A stretch of DNA of 64,000 bases from an uncultured Hoeflea sp. (GTDB taxonomy: Bacteria; Pseudomonadota; Alphaproteobacteria; Rhizobiales; Rhizobiaceae), in contig NZ_CANMVK010000002.1 of NCBI RefSeq assembly GCF_947501405.1, positions 1,116,001 through 1,180,000 of the forward strand, read 5' to 3'. The translations under genes were made by a program, and so were the position numbers. The notes beneath the pieces were generated by a model. That model saw only the letters and a program-made list of their open reading frames with translations, was not told the origin of the DNA and did no database searches. The stretch's first letter is position 1, and each line of letters begins with the position of its first letter. Shown here in pieces: positions 1 through 10,270 of this stretch.

Positions 1-511
1 GGTTGCGCGGATCCCAGGCATGGTCAGGCGTCCGGAACGAATAGATCCGCTCCTTGGCGCGGCTGGCTTCCTCGTCGCGCCGCGCGCCGCCGAAGGCCGC
101 ATCATAGCGGCCCAGATCCAGCGCCTGCTTGAGCGCCTGGGTCTTCATGATGTCGGTGTAGCGCGCCGACCCGTGCGAAAATGGCGTGACGTGATCGCGC
201 AGGCCGTCGGGATTGGTGTGCGTGATCAGGTCGAGCCCGTGCCTGGCTGCGACCCGATCCCGAAAGGTGATCATTTCCGAAAATTTCCATCCGGTGTCGA
301 TGTGCAGCAGCGGAAAAGGCAGCTTGCCCGGATGAAAGGCCTTGAGCGCCAGATGCAACAGCACCGAGGAATCCTTGCCGATGGAATAGAGCATCACCGG
401 ACGCTCGAACTCCGCCGCCACCTCGCGAAAGATGTGGATTGCCTCGTTTTCAAGCGCCTTCAAGTGCGGGTCGAGCGGCGGCTTGCCGCGCCCGTGTTCA
501 ATCACGTCCAT
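1..511 (-). CDS. cysD: Sulfate adenylyltransferase subunit 2 (partial)
   Basis: The N-terminal 170 residues of CysD, the small subunit of ATP sulfurylase, which with the GTPase CysN makes adenosine 5'-phosphosulfate (APS) from sulfate and ATP in the cytoplasm. The visible part has the PP-loop-type segment [14 protein letters not shown] and the sequences [13 protein letters not shown] and [18 protein letters not shown] that are typical of CysD. The gene runs off the left edge; the family is about 300 residues long, so some 130 are missing. It lies 21 bases downstream of cysH on the same strand, so the two are probably one operon continuing into cysN outside the window. The ATG gives the usual start for rhizobial CysD. 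Confidence 0.93.
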   Translation of the reverse strand, partial: MDVIEHGRGKPPLDPHLKALENEAIHIFREVAAEFERPVMLYSIGKDSSVLLHLALKAFHPGKLPFPLLHIDTGWKFSEMITFRDRVAARHGLDLITHTNPDGLRDHVTPFSHGSARYTDIMKTQALKQALDLGRYDAAFGGARRDEEASRAKERIYSFRTPDHAWDPRN

Positions 512-532
512 GGATGTCGTCCTTGCGGTGGG

Positions 533-1381
533 TCAGGAGGCCGAAGCGGGAGCGGAGTGGGCGCGCGGACCCTGCATGGTGACCTTGGGTTGGCCGGCTC
601 CGGGGGGTGTTGCCCGTGAGCCCGAAACCGAAGCCGAAAGGTGGAGCCCGCATTCGCGTCGTTCGTCCTGCTCCCACCACCAGCGCCCCGCGCGTTCCGG
701 CTCGCCCGGCTTGATCGCCCGGGTGCAGGGCTCGCAGCCGATCGACGGGTAGCCTTTCGCATGCAGCGGATTGAGGGGCACTTGGTCGGAACTGGCGCGG
801 GCGCGCAGCGTATCCAGCGACTGGTCGGCCAGCGGATTGACCTTGAGCAGGCCGCGATCGGCGTCCCATTCCGCCAGCGGCGCATTGGCGCGGTTGCCGG
901 ACTGGCCCCGGCGCAGGCCGGTCACCCAGATTTCGGCTTTGTCCAGCGCCCGCGCCAGCGGCCTGAGTTTGCGCGCATGACAGCACGCATGCCGCGCCTC
1001 GACGCTGTCGTAAAACCCGTTCAGGCCGTAAAGCGCGACATAGCCATCGACCTCTTCCTTCCAGGGCCGGAAGATCTCGATATCGATCCCGTAGCGCTGT
1101 TGGGTTTCCTCGATCAACGCCACGGTTTTGGCAAACAGGCGGCCGGTATCGAGCGTGACGATGCGAAGCTCCGCCCCCGTGGTTGCGATCAGCGATGTGA
1201 GAACCTGATCTTCCAGCCCCAGCGATGTGGTGAACACCGCGCGTCCCAGCCCGGCGATGCGCCTGATGCGCGCGGGCAGGGTCATGGGGCGAAGCTCTTC
1301 GCTAAGCTTTGCGGCAAATCCCGGCCCGCTGTCCGGGGTATAGGCGGAAAGGGCCGGTGGCGGGGGCGTGTGCAGGGTCAT
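533..1381 (-). CDS. cysH: APS reductase (thioredoxin-dependent, 4Fe-4S type)
   Basis: A 282-residue cytoplasmic reductase that converts APS (or PAPS) to sulfite in assimilatory sulfate reduction. Residues 49-57 hold the TTSLGLEDQ phosphate loop. Cysteine pairs C133/C134 and C216/C219 match the CC...CxxC iron-sulfur ligands that mark plant/rhizobial APS reductases rather than E. coli PAPS reductase, and the catalytic cysteine is in RRECGLH (C244). About 35 residues rich in Pro, Gly and Ala follow that motif and are unusual for the family, so the tail may be read-through past an older stop. The start at 1381 has GGAG nine bases upstream; an in-frame ATG at 1411 has no such site. cysD follows directly. 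Confidence 0.93.
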   Translation of the reverse strand: MTLHTPPPPALSAYTPDSGPGFAAKLSEELRPMTLPARIRRIAGLGRAVFTTSLGLEDQVLTSLIATTGAELRIVTLDTGRLFAKTVALIEETQQRYGIDIEIFRPWKEEVDGYVALYGLNGFYDSVEARHACCHARKLRPLARALDKAEIWVTGLRRGQSGNRANAPLAEWDADRGLLKVNPLADQSLDTLRARASSDQVPLNPLHAKGYPSIGCEPCTRAIKPGEPERAGRWWWEQDERRECGLHLSASVSGSRATPPGAGQPKVTMQGPRAHSAPASAS

Positions 1382-1610
1382 GGCTCGGGCTCCGGTTGTG
1401 GCTGATATCATCGCCGGGCCAGGCCGGCCAAACCAGGCATGGCAGTCTGTTTCAGGCCGCAGGCAAAGGCCCCGCGTTTCGATGAAAGCGCTTCCATCGG
1501 CAAATTCTGCCCTTTGCGGCGTCAACCATCGGTCCCTATGGCGCATTGACCGCGCCCCATAAACATGTCACGCCAGATGAACCCAAAACAGAGCATTCCG
1601 GAGCCCGCCA

Positions 1611-2432
1611 ATGGGCGCGCCTGACATGTCGACCCCCGCTCCGCTGCCGCTGGCGGACCTGACCGAGACGCTCGAGCGCGCCGCGATTGCCGCCGGTGAT
1701 GAGATTCTCGCCGCGCGCAATGCCGGTGCGCGGGTGTCGATCAAATCCGATTCCACCCCTGTCACCCAGGCCGACCGGGCCGCCGAGTCGCTCATTCTCG
1801 AGCGGCTTAGGGCGAGTTTCCCCGATGTGCCCGTGGTCGCCGAAGAGATGGCCGAAGACGGCAAATGCCCGAGCTGCGCGCAGGCGTCCTATTTTCTGGT
1901 CGACGCGCTTGATGGCACCGGTGATTTCATTGCCGGCCGCAATGATTTTACCGTCAACATCGCCCTGATCCGAGATTTCAAGCCGGTGGCAGGCGTGGTC
2001 TACGCCCCGGCGCTGGGCAAGATCTGGACCGGGGCGGGCCCGCAGGCGCGGGTCGGCGCGGTTACGGAGACCGGTGAAGTGATCGACCGCACCATCATCC
2101 GCACCCGCAAGCGCCCCAAGACACCGGTGGCGCTTATCAGCCTGAGCCATCGCGAACCGGAGACCCAGGCCTGGCTCGACAAGATGCCGGCCCACGAGAC
2201 CGCGCATGTCGGCTCATCCCTGAAATTCTGCCTTGTGGCGGAGGGGCGTGCGGATGTCTATCCGCGGCTGGTGTGTCTCAAGCAGTGGGATATTGCCGCT
2301 GGCGACGCGGTGTTGCGCGCAGCCGGTGGTTTCACGCTGGATATGGATGGCGCGCCGCTCAGATACGGCGTCGACAACTCCGATTTCGGCTGTGGGCGTT
2401 TCATCTGCTGGGGCGAGCATCCAGGTTCCTGA
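1611..2432 (+). CDS. cysQ: 3'(2'),5'-bisphosphate nucleotidase
   Basis: A 273-residue inositol-monophosphatase-family enzyme that removes the 3' phosphate from PAP/PAPS and so recycles the by-product of sulfate assimilation. Seen in the sequence: the metal-binding EE (AEEMAED), the VDALDGTGDF motif that corresponds to DPIDGT in the family, and the QWDIAAGDAVL motif (WDxAA). It is divergent from cysH with about 230 bases between, which fits a shared sulfur-assimilation locus. The ATG at 1611 has GGAG seven bases upstream; the second ATG (residue 6) is a less supported alternative. Length is normal for CysQ. Confidence 0.92.
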   Translation: MGAPDMSTPAPLPLADLTETLERAAIAAGDEILAARNAGARVSIKSDSTPVTQADRAAESLILERLRASFPDVPVVAEEMAEDGKCPSCAQASYFLVDALDGTGDFIAGRNDFTVNIALIRDFKPVAGVVYAPALGKIWTGAGPQARVGAVTETGEVIDRTIIRTRKRPKTPVALISLSHREPETQAWLDKMPAHETAHVGSSLKFCLVAEGRADVYPRLVCLKQWDIAAGDAVLRAAGGFTLDMDGAPLRYGVDNSDFGCGRFICWGEHPGS

Positions 2433-2446
2433 AGCGACAGCCCGTG

Positions 2447-3217
2447 TCACTGCACGTGATCATAGATTCCCTGATAGACGACCTTCCAAAGGGTGGTCAG
2501 CAACGAATTCCTGCCGAAATGCTGGACATTGACGTCGACATTGTGCGGCGCTGCCTCGGTTGACCAGTCGAGCACCAGCTTACCTGCCGGCGCCGCCGCG
2601 GTAACGGCGGTGTCACTCACAAACACCGCGCCGATCTGCAGCACCCAATCGGCCGGCGCATTTTGCAGGAAGACATTGACCATTTTCTTGAGCGCGATCA
2701 GCGCCGCGTTGCCGCCCGCATTGCCGTTGATCAGCCGCGACAGCGCGTCGACATTGTTGGCCACATTGGCAGGCACCGTATATTCCAGATTGACGGCAAG
2801 ATTGTATCGCCCCGCCGTCGGCGCGCCCAGCGGCAGGTTGAGCACCCACAACATCACCGTGCAATAGCCGCAATGGGGCAGGTTGGTGAAATAGTTCGCA
2901 CCGGCGATCGCAGCACCGTTGTTGGCCACCACATGGCCGCCTGCGTTGACCGACCAGATCGGCGCCGGCGCGGCGGTGCTGGCGCCAAGCGATACCATCT
3001 CCGAATGCTCCTGCATCGTTGTGGCGTAAGCGACCGGCGCCGCGGGCGGCCAGGTCACGGTCGTAACCGCCTGCTGCGCGCCACCGGCATTGTAAGGCAC
3101 AAAGGCCTGGTGCTTCTCTATGGCGGCCTGAATTGCCGCAATCGATTTTCCGGCGGTCTGGATCAGAGGCGCAAGGTCCTGGCTCGTCACCTGTGCTTTC
3201 CAGCGAATGCGTGGCAT
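2447..3217 (-). CDS. Uncharacterised protein with deaminase-like zinc signature
   Basis: A 256-residue protein I cannot assign to a named family. It carries HSE (71-73) and, about 40 residues later, PHCGYC (114-119). This is the spacing and form of the HxE...PCxxC zinc site of the cytidine deaminase fold, with His71, Cys116 and Cys119 as ligands and Glu73 as proton shuttle. That fold includes nucleoside deaminases and many bacterial toxin deaminases. No signal peptide or membrane segment is visible. The start at 3217 has GGGAG ten bases upstream. It lies downstream of the 452-residue orphan gene on the same strand, 183 bases apart, with a strong stem-loop between. The deaminase reading is inference from the motif; substrate is unknown. 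Confidence 0.6.
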   Translation of the reverse strand: MPRIRWKAQVTSQDLAPLIQTAGKSIAAIQAAIEKHQAFVPYNAGGAQQAVTTVTWPPAAPVAYATTMQEHSEMVSLGASTAAPAPIWSVNAGGHVVANNGAAIAGANYFTNLPHCGYCTVMLWVLNLPLGAPTAGRYNLAVNLEYTVPANVANNVDALSRLINGNAGGNAALIALKKMVNVFLQNAPADWVLQIGAVFVSDTAVTAAAPAGKLVLDWSTEAAPHNVDVNVQHFGRNSLLTTLWKVVYQGIYDHVQ

Positions 3218-3353
3218 GGCGTGTGATCTCCCTGGGGTGTGACAACGGCGGACCGGCGACGGTCTGCCGCCGGCCCGCGGTCTGGCCTGTCCAAGCGGCC
3301 AGGATCGCGGGGAGGGCGTTTCCGGTTTCACGATCCGGAGACATGCCTCCTTG

Positions 3354-3383
3354 GGAGGCGGCGCGTGCATCTGCGCCGCCTCC
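3354..3383 (-). terminator. GC-rich stem-loop between the two orphan genes
   Basis: Perfect 11-bp inverted repeat GGAGGCGGCGC / GCGCCGCCTCC with an 8-base loop, 17 bases past the stop of the upstream orphan gene. There is no T-run after it on the minus strand, so it may stabilise the upstream mRNA end or attenuate read-through to the deaminase-like gene rather than be a classical intrinsic terminator. Confidence 0.6.
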
Positions 3384-3400
3384 GCGAGCCTTTCGTGTGG

Positions 3401-4759
3401 TTACTGCGGATTGATCATGTTGACGTTCACACCCATGATCAGCGCCGTTTCCGCAGTAGATTCGCCGGTAAATGTGTTGGTGGCCGAATCCGCGCTCCAG
3501 CCCGAGGACGAACTGCCGCCGCCGCCGGAGAAGTTGAACGGCCCGATCCGCAGGCCCGCCGAGACTTCCCATTTCTCCGAAAACGACTTGAAGGTCGAGT
3601 TGCTCACGGTGATGGTGAAAGAGGGCTTGTAGCAGACCAGCATGCCCACCTTCTGCACCGACATGATGCCATTTTCGCCCCACACCGCCTTGTCACTGCC
3701 GTCGCCATAGGGCGAGTAGCCGCGGATGAACGGTCCATTCTGGATGCCGGTGACAAATGCGCCATTGTACCAGCGCGACGCCTGGATCGAGATTTGGTCC
3801 CAGGCCTTGAAGCTGATATCGACCTTGAGCGAATTGTCGGTAGCGAACTCGTCGATCCGCTCCCAGGAGCCGCCGACATTGACGCTCCAGAACACCTTCC
3901 TGATCGAAGCGCTGCCGCCGGCCCAGGTTTTCTTGTAATCATAGGAGGCCTGGGAGTTGTCAAAACCGATCCTGCCGCTCGAGCCGCCGGTGCCAGCCTG
4001 TACCTTGTTCAGCCAGGTGGTTGAGTCCATGCCGATCGAATAGCCAGGGACCGCCGGGAATGCCGAAAGCGAGGGGTCCTGCAGCTTGGTGTAGTAATCA
4101 TCATTGATGAGCCGGTCCTGTGCGTCCTTGAGGCCTGGCGTGGTGGTTTCCGACAGCAGCTGATTGTAGACGTTTTGTTGCGCTTCAACATTCTTCCAGG
4201 CCGAATCAAGCTGTGCCTGCCAGGAGCGTCCACCCATGGTGCCGAGCCACTCGGTATAGGGTGGCGTGTTGGTGCCGCCTGTCTCGGTCTGGTAGGCGTC
4301 GGTCGACTGCTTGTAGATCGTGTCGTAGTTGTTGGTGGCGAGCTGTAACATGTTGCGCGCCTGCTCGATGTCGGCTTTCAGCTTCGGATCGCTGGTCGCA
4401 GCACTGACCACGTTGAGCATGGCCCCGTAGCTGTCATTGAAGGCGGTGCCAGCGCTTGTGTATTCACCGGTGGCGCTGAACTGCGGAACCGTCGAACAGA
4501 AATCCCACTGCGCGGCGCTGGTGTAACCGGTCGGAACGATCGGCCAATCCCAGGTTGTGAACGGATAGATCAGTTGGAAATTGCTCGGCGAAATGTTGAG
4601 GCCGTTGATTAGTGCGCCGTAAAGGTGGTTCCAGGCCTTGTCATTGGCATCGATCCCGCCAGGCGCAACCAGCGGATGCTCGCTCGAAAGGGCCATCGGA
4701 TCGAGGGCTTCAAAGCCCTTGAATTTCATATGGGGTGGTTGAGTAAGTACCTTGCGCAT
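3401..4759 (-). CDS. Uncharacterised 452-residue protein
   Basis: I do not recognise this protein. It has no signal peptide or clear membrane helix. Residues about 130-215 include amphipathic stretches likely to be helical (around DPKLKADIEQARNML and WKNVEAQQNVYNQLL). The C-terminal half is rich in aromatic and beta-forming residues and includes a Gly/Ser run (FSGGGGSSSSGW) before the end. The start is well supported: GAGGAG lies six bases upstream of the ATG at 4759. It precedes the deaminase-like gene on the same strand, so the two could form a pair, although a stem-loop separates them. Base composition is like the surrounding genes, while the upstream DNA is AT-rich. Function unknown. Confidence 0.75.
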   Translation of the reverse strand: MRKVLTQPPHMKFKGFEALDPMALSSEHPLVAPGGIDANDKAWNHLYGALINGLNISPSNFQLIYPFTTWDWPIVPTGYTSAAQWDFCSTVPQFSATGEYTSAGTAFNDSYGAMLNVVSAATSDPKLKADIEQARNMLQLATNNYDTIYKQSTDAYQTETGGTNTPPYTEWLGTMGGRSWQAQLDSAWKNVEAQQNVYNQLLSETTTPGLKDAQDRLINDDYYTKLQDPSLSAFPAVPGYSIGMDSTTWLNKVQAGTGGSSGRIGFDNSQASYDYKKTWAGGSASIRKVFWSVNVGGSWERIDEFATDNSLKVDISFKAWDQISIQASRWYNGAFVTGIQNGPFIRGYSPYGDGSDKAVWGENGIMSVQKVGMLVCYKPSFTITVSNSTFKSFSEKWEVSAGLRIGPFNFSGGGGSSSSGWSADSATNTFTGESTAETALIMGVNVNMINPQ

Positions 4760-5293
4760 AACTGCTCCTCACGTGTTTGTATGAACGTTGACGTCAGCAG
4801 CTGATGGCCCGGGTCATGCGTCAGAATACGTGCGTGGAAAAGGCAGCCCGGTCTGCGCCGGATTTCGGCCCGGTATCGACGCGACCGCGTAAAACATCCG
4901 CGTCAGCCAATGGCCGTCCCGCGCCGGGCCCGCGGAATGCCGCAGGTCAGGGTGAAACGCCCACCAAGTTGTGCCAAGTCGCGCCGGATTCTTTGCTGCA
5001 GCCGAAGTCAAGGCTCACCTGCAGTAAAAAGCAAGCAACAATCCACTATCCCTTGATTCCCTGTTAAAGGAATCCCGATTTGATGGGCTTTCCGAAAAAT
5101 ACATCGGTTGGCCCGCATTCATTGCAATTTCAGTATCTGCTCCTGATTGATTAATATTGCAAAAAATACAGCTTTTAGTCAATTGATATTGATATACACG
5201 GAGTACTTTTGAGGGAGTATTACGAAAGTAAGAATTTCAATTTTTCGCTAAGTCGTTTGATTTGATTGACAAAATTCAATTTTCCATAGAAAT
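4760..5293. other. Intergenic DNA with AT-rich pocket
   Basis: No convincing gene. From about 5060 to 5300 the DNA is strikingly AT-rich compared with its surroundings. It probably holds the promoter of the minus-strand orphan gene starting at 4759, but I cannot place -35/-10 boxes with confidence. Confidence 0.5.
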
Positions 5294-5294
5294 C

Positions 5295-5320
5295 AAAAAA
5301 AATGCACCCAAAGGTGGTGC
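5295..5320 (-). terminator. Intrinsic terminator downstream of betA
   Basis: On the minus strand GCACC pairs with GGTGC around a short loop, followed directly by eight T. It lies about 220 bases past the betA stop and would end the betICBA transcript. The stretch between (5331-5542) has open frames but nothing recognisable. Confidence 0.65.
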
Positions 5321-5542
5321 GCGGGAGTGAGCGACTTCATGACCGGTACCATCTGTAGGCCGTCTGCCGGGTCATGATCACCGCCGGTCCAGTGGCGCAG
5401 CAATTCGGGTGACAGCGGGCGGTGCTGGCGCCGAAAGTCAGGGGCCCAGCTACCCGCGTTCGGCAAGCACGGTGGCAGGCGCAAGCAAGCGAATGCGCCC
5501 CGCAAGCAGGGCGATGCGCGCGCCACTGTTGCCGGCAGAAGC

Positions 5543-7213
5543 TCAGGCGAGACGGTCGGATTCGCGCCAGTCCGGGTTGATCCAGGGTTCGAGATTGCTC
5601 GGCGCCAGCGGCGTGCGTCCCAGGATGTGATCGGCGGCCTTTTCGCCCGTCATGATCGACGGGCCGTTGAGGTTGCCGTTGGTCACCTGCGGAAAAATCG
5701 ACGAATCAGCGACCCGCAAGCCCTCGACCCCGATCACCCGGGTTTCGGGGTCCACCACCGCCAGTTGATCGTCGGAGCGTCCCATCCGGCAGGTGCCGCA
5801 CGGGTGATAGGCGCTCTCGGCATGCGCGCGAATAAAGGCATCGAGATCAGCATCGCTCTGCGCATCCGCGCCGGGCTGGATCTCGCGGCCGCGATACGGG
5901 TCAAAGGCTTCCTGCGCGAACACCTCACGGGCGATGCGGATAGCGCGGCGGAAATCGCGCCAGTCTTCCTCATGGCTCATATAGTTGAACCGGATCACCG
6001 GCGCGGCCTTGGCGTCGGGCGACCGTAGCGTTACCGCACCGCGCGAGGGCGAGCGCATGGGGCCGACATGGGCCTGAAACCCGTGGGTGGGCGCGGCCGC
6101 CTTGCCGTCGTAGCGGATCGCGCCGGGCAGGAAATGGAACTGGATGTCGGGGTAGGGCACGCCAGCCGCAGAGCGCACGAAGGCGCAGGCCTCGAACTGG
6201 TTAGAGGTTCCCAGCCCGCGCCTGAGAAACAGCCATTGTGCCCCGATCAGCGCCTTGGAGATCAGGTTGAGCTTGGAGTAGAGCGTGATCGGCTGGATGC
6301 ACTCCTGCTGGATGTAGAGTTCCAGATGATCCTGCAGATTGGCGCCGACACCGGGCCTGTCGGCCACCACTTCGATGCCATGCTCAGCCAGATGCCCGCC
6401 CGGGCCGATGCCCGACAGCATCAGAAGTTTCGGCGTGTTGAAGGCCGAGGCCGCCAGCACCACTTCGCGCCGGGCTTCAAGCACCTCGATCCGGCCGCCG
6501 CGCTCGATCTCGACGCCGGTGGCGCGATTGCCCTCAATGACCACGCGTCGGGCGAGGCACCTGACAAGCGTCACATTCTTGCGCTTGAGCGCCGGCTTGA
6601 GATAGGCCTCGGCTGTCGACCAGCGCTGGCCCTTGTGAATGGTCTGCTCCATCAGGCCGAAGCCTTCCTGGCGCGAGCCGTTGTAATCCTCGGTCACCCC
6701 GTAACCGGCCTGCCGGCCTGCTTCGATGAAAGCGTCGAACAGGGGATTGACCGCCGGTCCCCGCCGCACATGCAGCGGACCGTCGGTGCCGCGCCAGCCT
6801 TCCTCGCCGCCGATGCCGCCATTCTGGTGCGAGGTTTCCATCCGCTTGAAATAGGGCAGCACATCGGCGAACGACCAGCCGGACGCGCCCTGTTCGGCCC
6901 AATGGTCGAAATCGGCCGCATGGCCGCGCACGAACACCATGCCGTTGATCGAAGACGAGCCGCCGATCACCTTGCCGCGTGGCGCGGCCAGCCGGCGGTT
7001 GTTGAGCTTCGGTTCCGGCTCGGTGCGGTAGCCCCAATCGTAAAGCCCCATGTTCATGGGGTACGAAAGTGCGGCCGGCATCTGGATAAAGGGGCCGAAA
7101 TCCGAGCCGCCATGTTCAATGACGATCACCGAATGCTTCCCGTCCTCGCTCAGCCGCGCCGCGAGTGCGGAGCCGGCCGATCCGGCGCCGACGATAACGA
7201 AATCTGCCTGCAT
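5543..7213 (-). CDS. betA: Choline dehydrogenase
   Basis: A 556-residue GMC-family flavoprotein that oxidises choline to betaine aldehyde, the first oxidation step to the osmoprotectant glycine betaine. It shows the FAD-binding loop VGAGSAGS at residues 8-15, the GMC signature region [15 protein letters not shown], and the C-terminal [10 protein letters not shown] and [10 protein letters not shown] motifs typical of BetA. Length fits (rhizobial BetA about 550). The start at 7213 puts the dinucleotide loop at the very N-terminus, as usual; an upstream in-frame extension adds 46 low-complexity residues and was rejected. It is the last gene of betICBA, 22 bases after betB. Confidence 0.95.
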   Translation of the reverse strand: MQADFVIVGAGSAGSALAARLSEDGKHSVIVIEHGGSDFGPFIQMPAALSYPMNMGLYDWGYRTEPEPKLNNRRLAAPRGKVIGGSSSINGMVFVRGHAADFDHWAEQGASGWSFADVLPYFKRMETSHQNGGIGGEEGWRGTDGPLHVRRGPAVNPLFDAFIEAGRQAGYGVTEDYNGSRQEGFGLMEQTIHKGQRWSTAEAYLKPALKRKNVTLVRCLARRVVIEGNRATGVEIERGGRIEVLEARREVVLAASAFNTPKLLMLSGIGPGGHLAEHGIEVVADRPGVGANLQDHLELYIQQECIQPITLYSKLNLISKALIGAQWLFLRRGLGTSNQFEACAFVRSAAGVPYPDIQFHFLPGAIRYDGKAAAPTHGFQAHVGPMRSPSRGAVTLRSPDAKAAPVIRFNYMSHEEDWRDFRRAIRIAREVFAQEAFDPYRGREIQPGADAQSDADLDAFIRAHAESAYHPCGTCRMGRSDDQLAVVDPETRVIGVEGLRVADSSIFPQVTNGNLNGPSIMTGEKAADHILGRTPLAPSNLEPWINPDWRESDRLA

Positions 7214-7235
7214 GGTCGTGGTTCCTGATCCGGGC

Positions 7236-8699
7236 TCAGTAGGGGCTGTCGACGGGGCCGGCGGCCACATAGACGCTCTTGAGCCGGGTGTAGTGTTCGA
7301 TGGCCGCTTGGCTGTTTTCGCGCCCGATGCCCGATTGCTTGACGCCGCCAAAGGGCGCTTCGACCGGGGTCAGATTGTAGGTGTTGATCCAGGTGGTCCC
7401 GGCCTCGAGCTGCGAGACCACACGGTGGGCGCGGGTCAGATCTGCGGTGAACACACCGGCCGCCAGTCCGAACCGGGTGTCGTTGGCGCGCGCGATCGCT
7501 TCATCTTCGTCGTCGAAGGCAAGCACGCTCATCACCGGGCCGAAGATCTCTTCGCGTGCGATGGTCATGTCGTCAGTGACATTGGCAAACACCGTGGGCT
7601 GGATATAGGCGCCGTGTTCAAACCCCTGCAGTTCCGGCACGCCGCCGCCGGTGACCAGCCGTGCGCCCTCGCGCTTGCCGGTCTCGATGTACCCCAGCAC
7701 CTTGTCGCGCTGCGCCACCGAGACCATCGGCCCCAGATGGGTGTCGGGGTCGAGCGGATCGCCCAGACGGATTGCCTCGGTGCGCGTCTTCAGACGCTCA
7801 AGGAATTTCTCATGCAGCCCGCGCTGCACGAAGACCCGTGTGCCGTTCGAGCAGATCTGCCCGGTGGAATAGAAATTGCCGAGCATTGCCCCGCCAATAG
7901 CGCTTTCGATGTCGGCGTCATCAAACACCAGGATCGGCGATTTGCCGCCCAGCTCCATGGTCACCGCCTTGATGGTGGGGGCGGCGGCTGCCATCACCTT
8001 GGCGCCGGTCGGCACCGAGCCGGTGAGCGACACCTTGGCGATATCGGGATGCGAAGCCAGCGCCGCGCCGACATCGCCAAAACCCTGCACCACGTTGAAC
8101 AGCCCGTCCGGCAGGCCAGCCTCCGCGAAGGCTTCCGCGAGCAGCAGCGCGGTCAGCGGCGTTTGTTCTGACGGCTTGAAAATGAAGGCGTTGCCGCAAG
8201 CCAGCGCTGGTGCCGCCTTCCAGGCGGCGATCTGGATCGGGTAGTTCCAGGCGCCGATGCCCGCGCAGATGCCCAGCGGTTCGCGCCGTGTGTAGACAAA
8301 GTCGCCTCCCAGATCGACATGCTCGCCGGTGACAGCACCCGCAAGCCCGCCGAAATACTCAAGCGCATCGGCCGCCGAGGCCGCATCGGCGACCAGCGTT
8401 TCCTGGATCGCCTTGCCGGTATCGAGCGTCTCGATGCGCGAAATCTCTTCATTGCGCTCACGCAGGATCTGCGCCGTACGCAGCAAAATACGGCCGCGTT
8501 CGACACCCATCCGCCGGGCCCAGCCGGGCTGCGCCGCCTTGGCCGCCGACACGGCCTGATCGATGATTGCGGGCGTTGCGGCATGCAGCCGCGCAATCAC
8601 TTCGCCTGTGGCGGGGTAGATGCTTTCGAAGGCGCTGCCGGCCGCGTCATCGAGATAGGCGCCGCCCACATGGTGCGAGGCTTTGGGTTGTGCATTCAT
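7236..8699 (-). CDS. betB: Betaine aldehyde dehydrogenase
   Basis: A 487-residue NAD(P)-dependent aldehyde dehydrogenase that turns betaine aldehyde into glycine betaine in the cytoplasm. The family's catalytic glutamate motif (MELGGKSP) and catalytic cysteine motif ([11 protein letters not shown]) are both present, as are the cofactor-binding GFGDVGAAL and SLTGSVPTG segments. The start at 8699 has GGAG nine bases upstream. The preceding gene betC ends 29 bases before it and betA follows 22 bases after the stop, so expression with the operon is expected. Length is standard for BetB. Confidence 0.96.
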   Translation of the reverse strand: MNAQPKASHHVGGAYLDDAAGSAFESIYPATGEVIARLHAATPAIIDQAVSAAKAAQPGWARRMGVERGRILLRTAQILRERNEEISRIETLDTGKAIQETLVADAASAADALEYFGGLAGAVTGEHVDLGGDFVYTRREPLGICAGIGAWNYPIQIAAWKAAPALACGNAFIFKPSEQTPLTALLLAEAFAEAGLPDGLFNVVQGFGDVGAALASHPDIAKVSLTGSVPTGAKVMAAAAPTIKAVTMELGGKSPILVFDDADIESAIGGAMLGNFYSTGQICSNGTRVFVQRGLHEKFLERLKTRTEAIRLGDPLDPDTHLGPMVSVAQRDKVLGYIETGKREGARLVTGGGVPELQGFEHGAYIQPTVFANVTDDMTIAREEIFGPVMSVLAFDDEDEAIARANDTRFGLAAGVFTADLTRAHRVVSQLEAGTTWINTYNLTPVEAPFGGVKQSGIGRENSQAAIEHYTRLKSVYVAAGPVDSPY

Positions 8700-8728
8700 G
8701 TCATATCTCCGTGGTTGCCGCTCCGGCC

Positions 8729-10270
8729 CTATTCGCCGCGCGGAAACCGTTGTGACTCTTCCAAAATGTTGAGATCCATATGGTTGCGCATGTAGCGCTC
8801 CGAGGCCTTTTGCAGCGGCTGGAAATCCCATGGATAGTAATTACCGTTGCGAAGCGCCTCGTAGACCACCCAGCGCCGGGCCTGACTCTGGCGCACTTCG
8901 GCGTCATAGGCCTGCATGTCCCAAATCTCGCGCACCCGGGCCATGAATTGTGTGACCTGATCCGCATATGCGGGATCACCGGCCAGATTGACGAGTTCGT
9001 CGGGATCGGCCTCAAGGTCGAACAGTTGCGGCGGATCGAGTTCGCAATGGGCGAATTTGTACCGGCCCTCGCGGATCGCCACCAGCGGCGCTTCCGAGCC
9101 TTCGGCCGCATATTCCATCAGCACCGGCGCGGTCCGTTCGGCGCCGTTCATCACCTCCATCAGGCTTTCGCCGTCCGTCCACGGCGCGACCTCATCGAGT
9201 GACACCCCGGCAAGATCGGCAAGCGTCGGTGTGATGTCGAGATTGGAGGTGGGTGCCGGGACCTTGCGGGCTTCCTTGCCCGGCACCGAGATCATCAGCG
9301 GCACCCGCGCCGAGCCTTCGAAAAAGCTCATCTTGAACCACATCCCGCGTTCACCCAGCATGTCGCCATGGTCGGAGCAGAACACCACGATGGTGTTGTC
9401 AGCCATTCGGGTGGCTTCGAGCGTTTGAAGAATACCGCCGATCTTGTCGTCGAGATAGGAGATGTTGGCGAAATAGGCCTGCCGCGAGCGCCGCACATCC
9501 GTCTCCGTGATTTCGAAGCACTCGGAATCATTGGCCTTGTAGAGCCGCTGCGAATGCGGGTCCATGTCCGCAAAAGCAATGCCCGGCACGCGCGGCTCAA
9601 GCTCCGGGCAGCCCTCATAGAGATCCCAGTACTGCTTGCGCGCAACATAGGGGTCATGGGGATGGGTAAACGAAACTGTCAGCGCCCATGGCCGGGCGCA
9701 GGGATCATCGCTGGTCCGCGAAAGCTGGTGCAGCTTCTGCGTGGCGAAGAACGCCACCTCGTCGTCATACTCCATCTGATTGGAGATTTCGGCGACTCCT
9801 GCACCGGTAACGGAACCGAGATTGTGGTACCACCAGTCGATCCGCTCGCCGGGCTTGCGGTAGTCCGGTGTCCAACCGAAATCGGCGGGGTAGATATCGG
9901 TGGTCAGCCGTTCTTCAAAGCCGTGCATTTGATCGGGACCGACGAAATGCATCTTGCCTGACAGGCAGGTGTGATAACCCGCGCGCCTCAAATGATGCGC
10001 GTAGGTGGGAATGTCGGAGGCGAACTCGGCCGCGTTGTCATAGACCCGGGTGCGGCGCGGCAATTGCCCCGACATGAACGAGGCCCGGCCCGGCGCACAC
10101 AGCGGCGAGGCGGTGTAATTGGCCGAAAACCGCACCGAGCGCGCGGCAAGCCGCTTGAGGTTCGGCGCGTGCAGAAACTCCGCCGGCCCGTCGGGAAACA
10201 GAGTGCCGTTGAGCTGATCGACCATCAGGATCAGGATGTTGGGGCGCAGGGCTGCAGGGGCTTCGGTCAA
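8729..10270 (-). CDS. betC: Choline-sulfatase
   Basis: A 513-residue type I sulfatase that hydrolyses choline-O-sulfate to choline and sulfate and so feeds BetA. The active-site motif CAPGR (C58-R62) has the C-x-P-x-R form in which the cysteine becomes formylglycine. The N-terminal [12 protein letters not shown] and the central [16 protein letters not shown] are characteristic of BetC. The start codon is TTG at 10270: it overlaps the betI stop (TTGA) and has a strong GGGAGG five bases upstream, and it gives the normal N-terminus. The next ATG would cut off the metal-binding MVDQL segment. Third position of the choline sulfate operon logic, between BetI and BetB. Confidence 0.94.
   Translation of the reverse strand: MTEAPAALRPNILILMVDQLNGTLFPDGPAEFLHAPNLKRLAARSVRFSANYTASPLCAPGRASFMSGQLPRRTRVYDNAAEFASDIPTYAHHLRRAGYHTCLSGKMHFVGPDQMHGFEERLTTDIYPADFGWTPDYRKPGERIDWWYHNLGSVTGAGVAEISNQMEYDDEVAFFATQKLHQLSRTSDDPCARPWALTVSFTHPHDPYVARKQYWDLYEGCPELEPRVPGIAFADMDPHSQRLYKANDSECFEITETDVRRSRQAYFANISYLDDKIGGILQTLEATRMADNTIVVFCSDHGDMLGERGMWFKMSFFEGSARVPLMISVPGKEARKVPAPTSNLDITPTLADLAGVSLDEVAPWTDGESLMEVMNGAERTAPVLMEYAAEGSEAPLVAIREGRYKFAHCELDPPQLFDLEADPDELVNLAGDPAYADQVTQFMARVREIWDMQAYDAEVRQSQARRWVVYEALRNGNYYPWDFQPLQKASERYMRNHMDLNILEESQRFPRGE

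Noticed and set aside
4804-5067. 87-codon plus-strand frame
   Set aside because: Low-complexity composition and no start signal; lies in the promoter side of the 452-residue gene.
5293-5526. 77-codon frame on the minus strand after betA
   Set aside because: No motif and it runs through the betA terminator.
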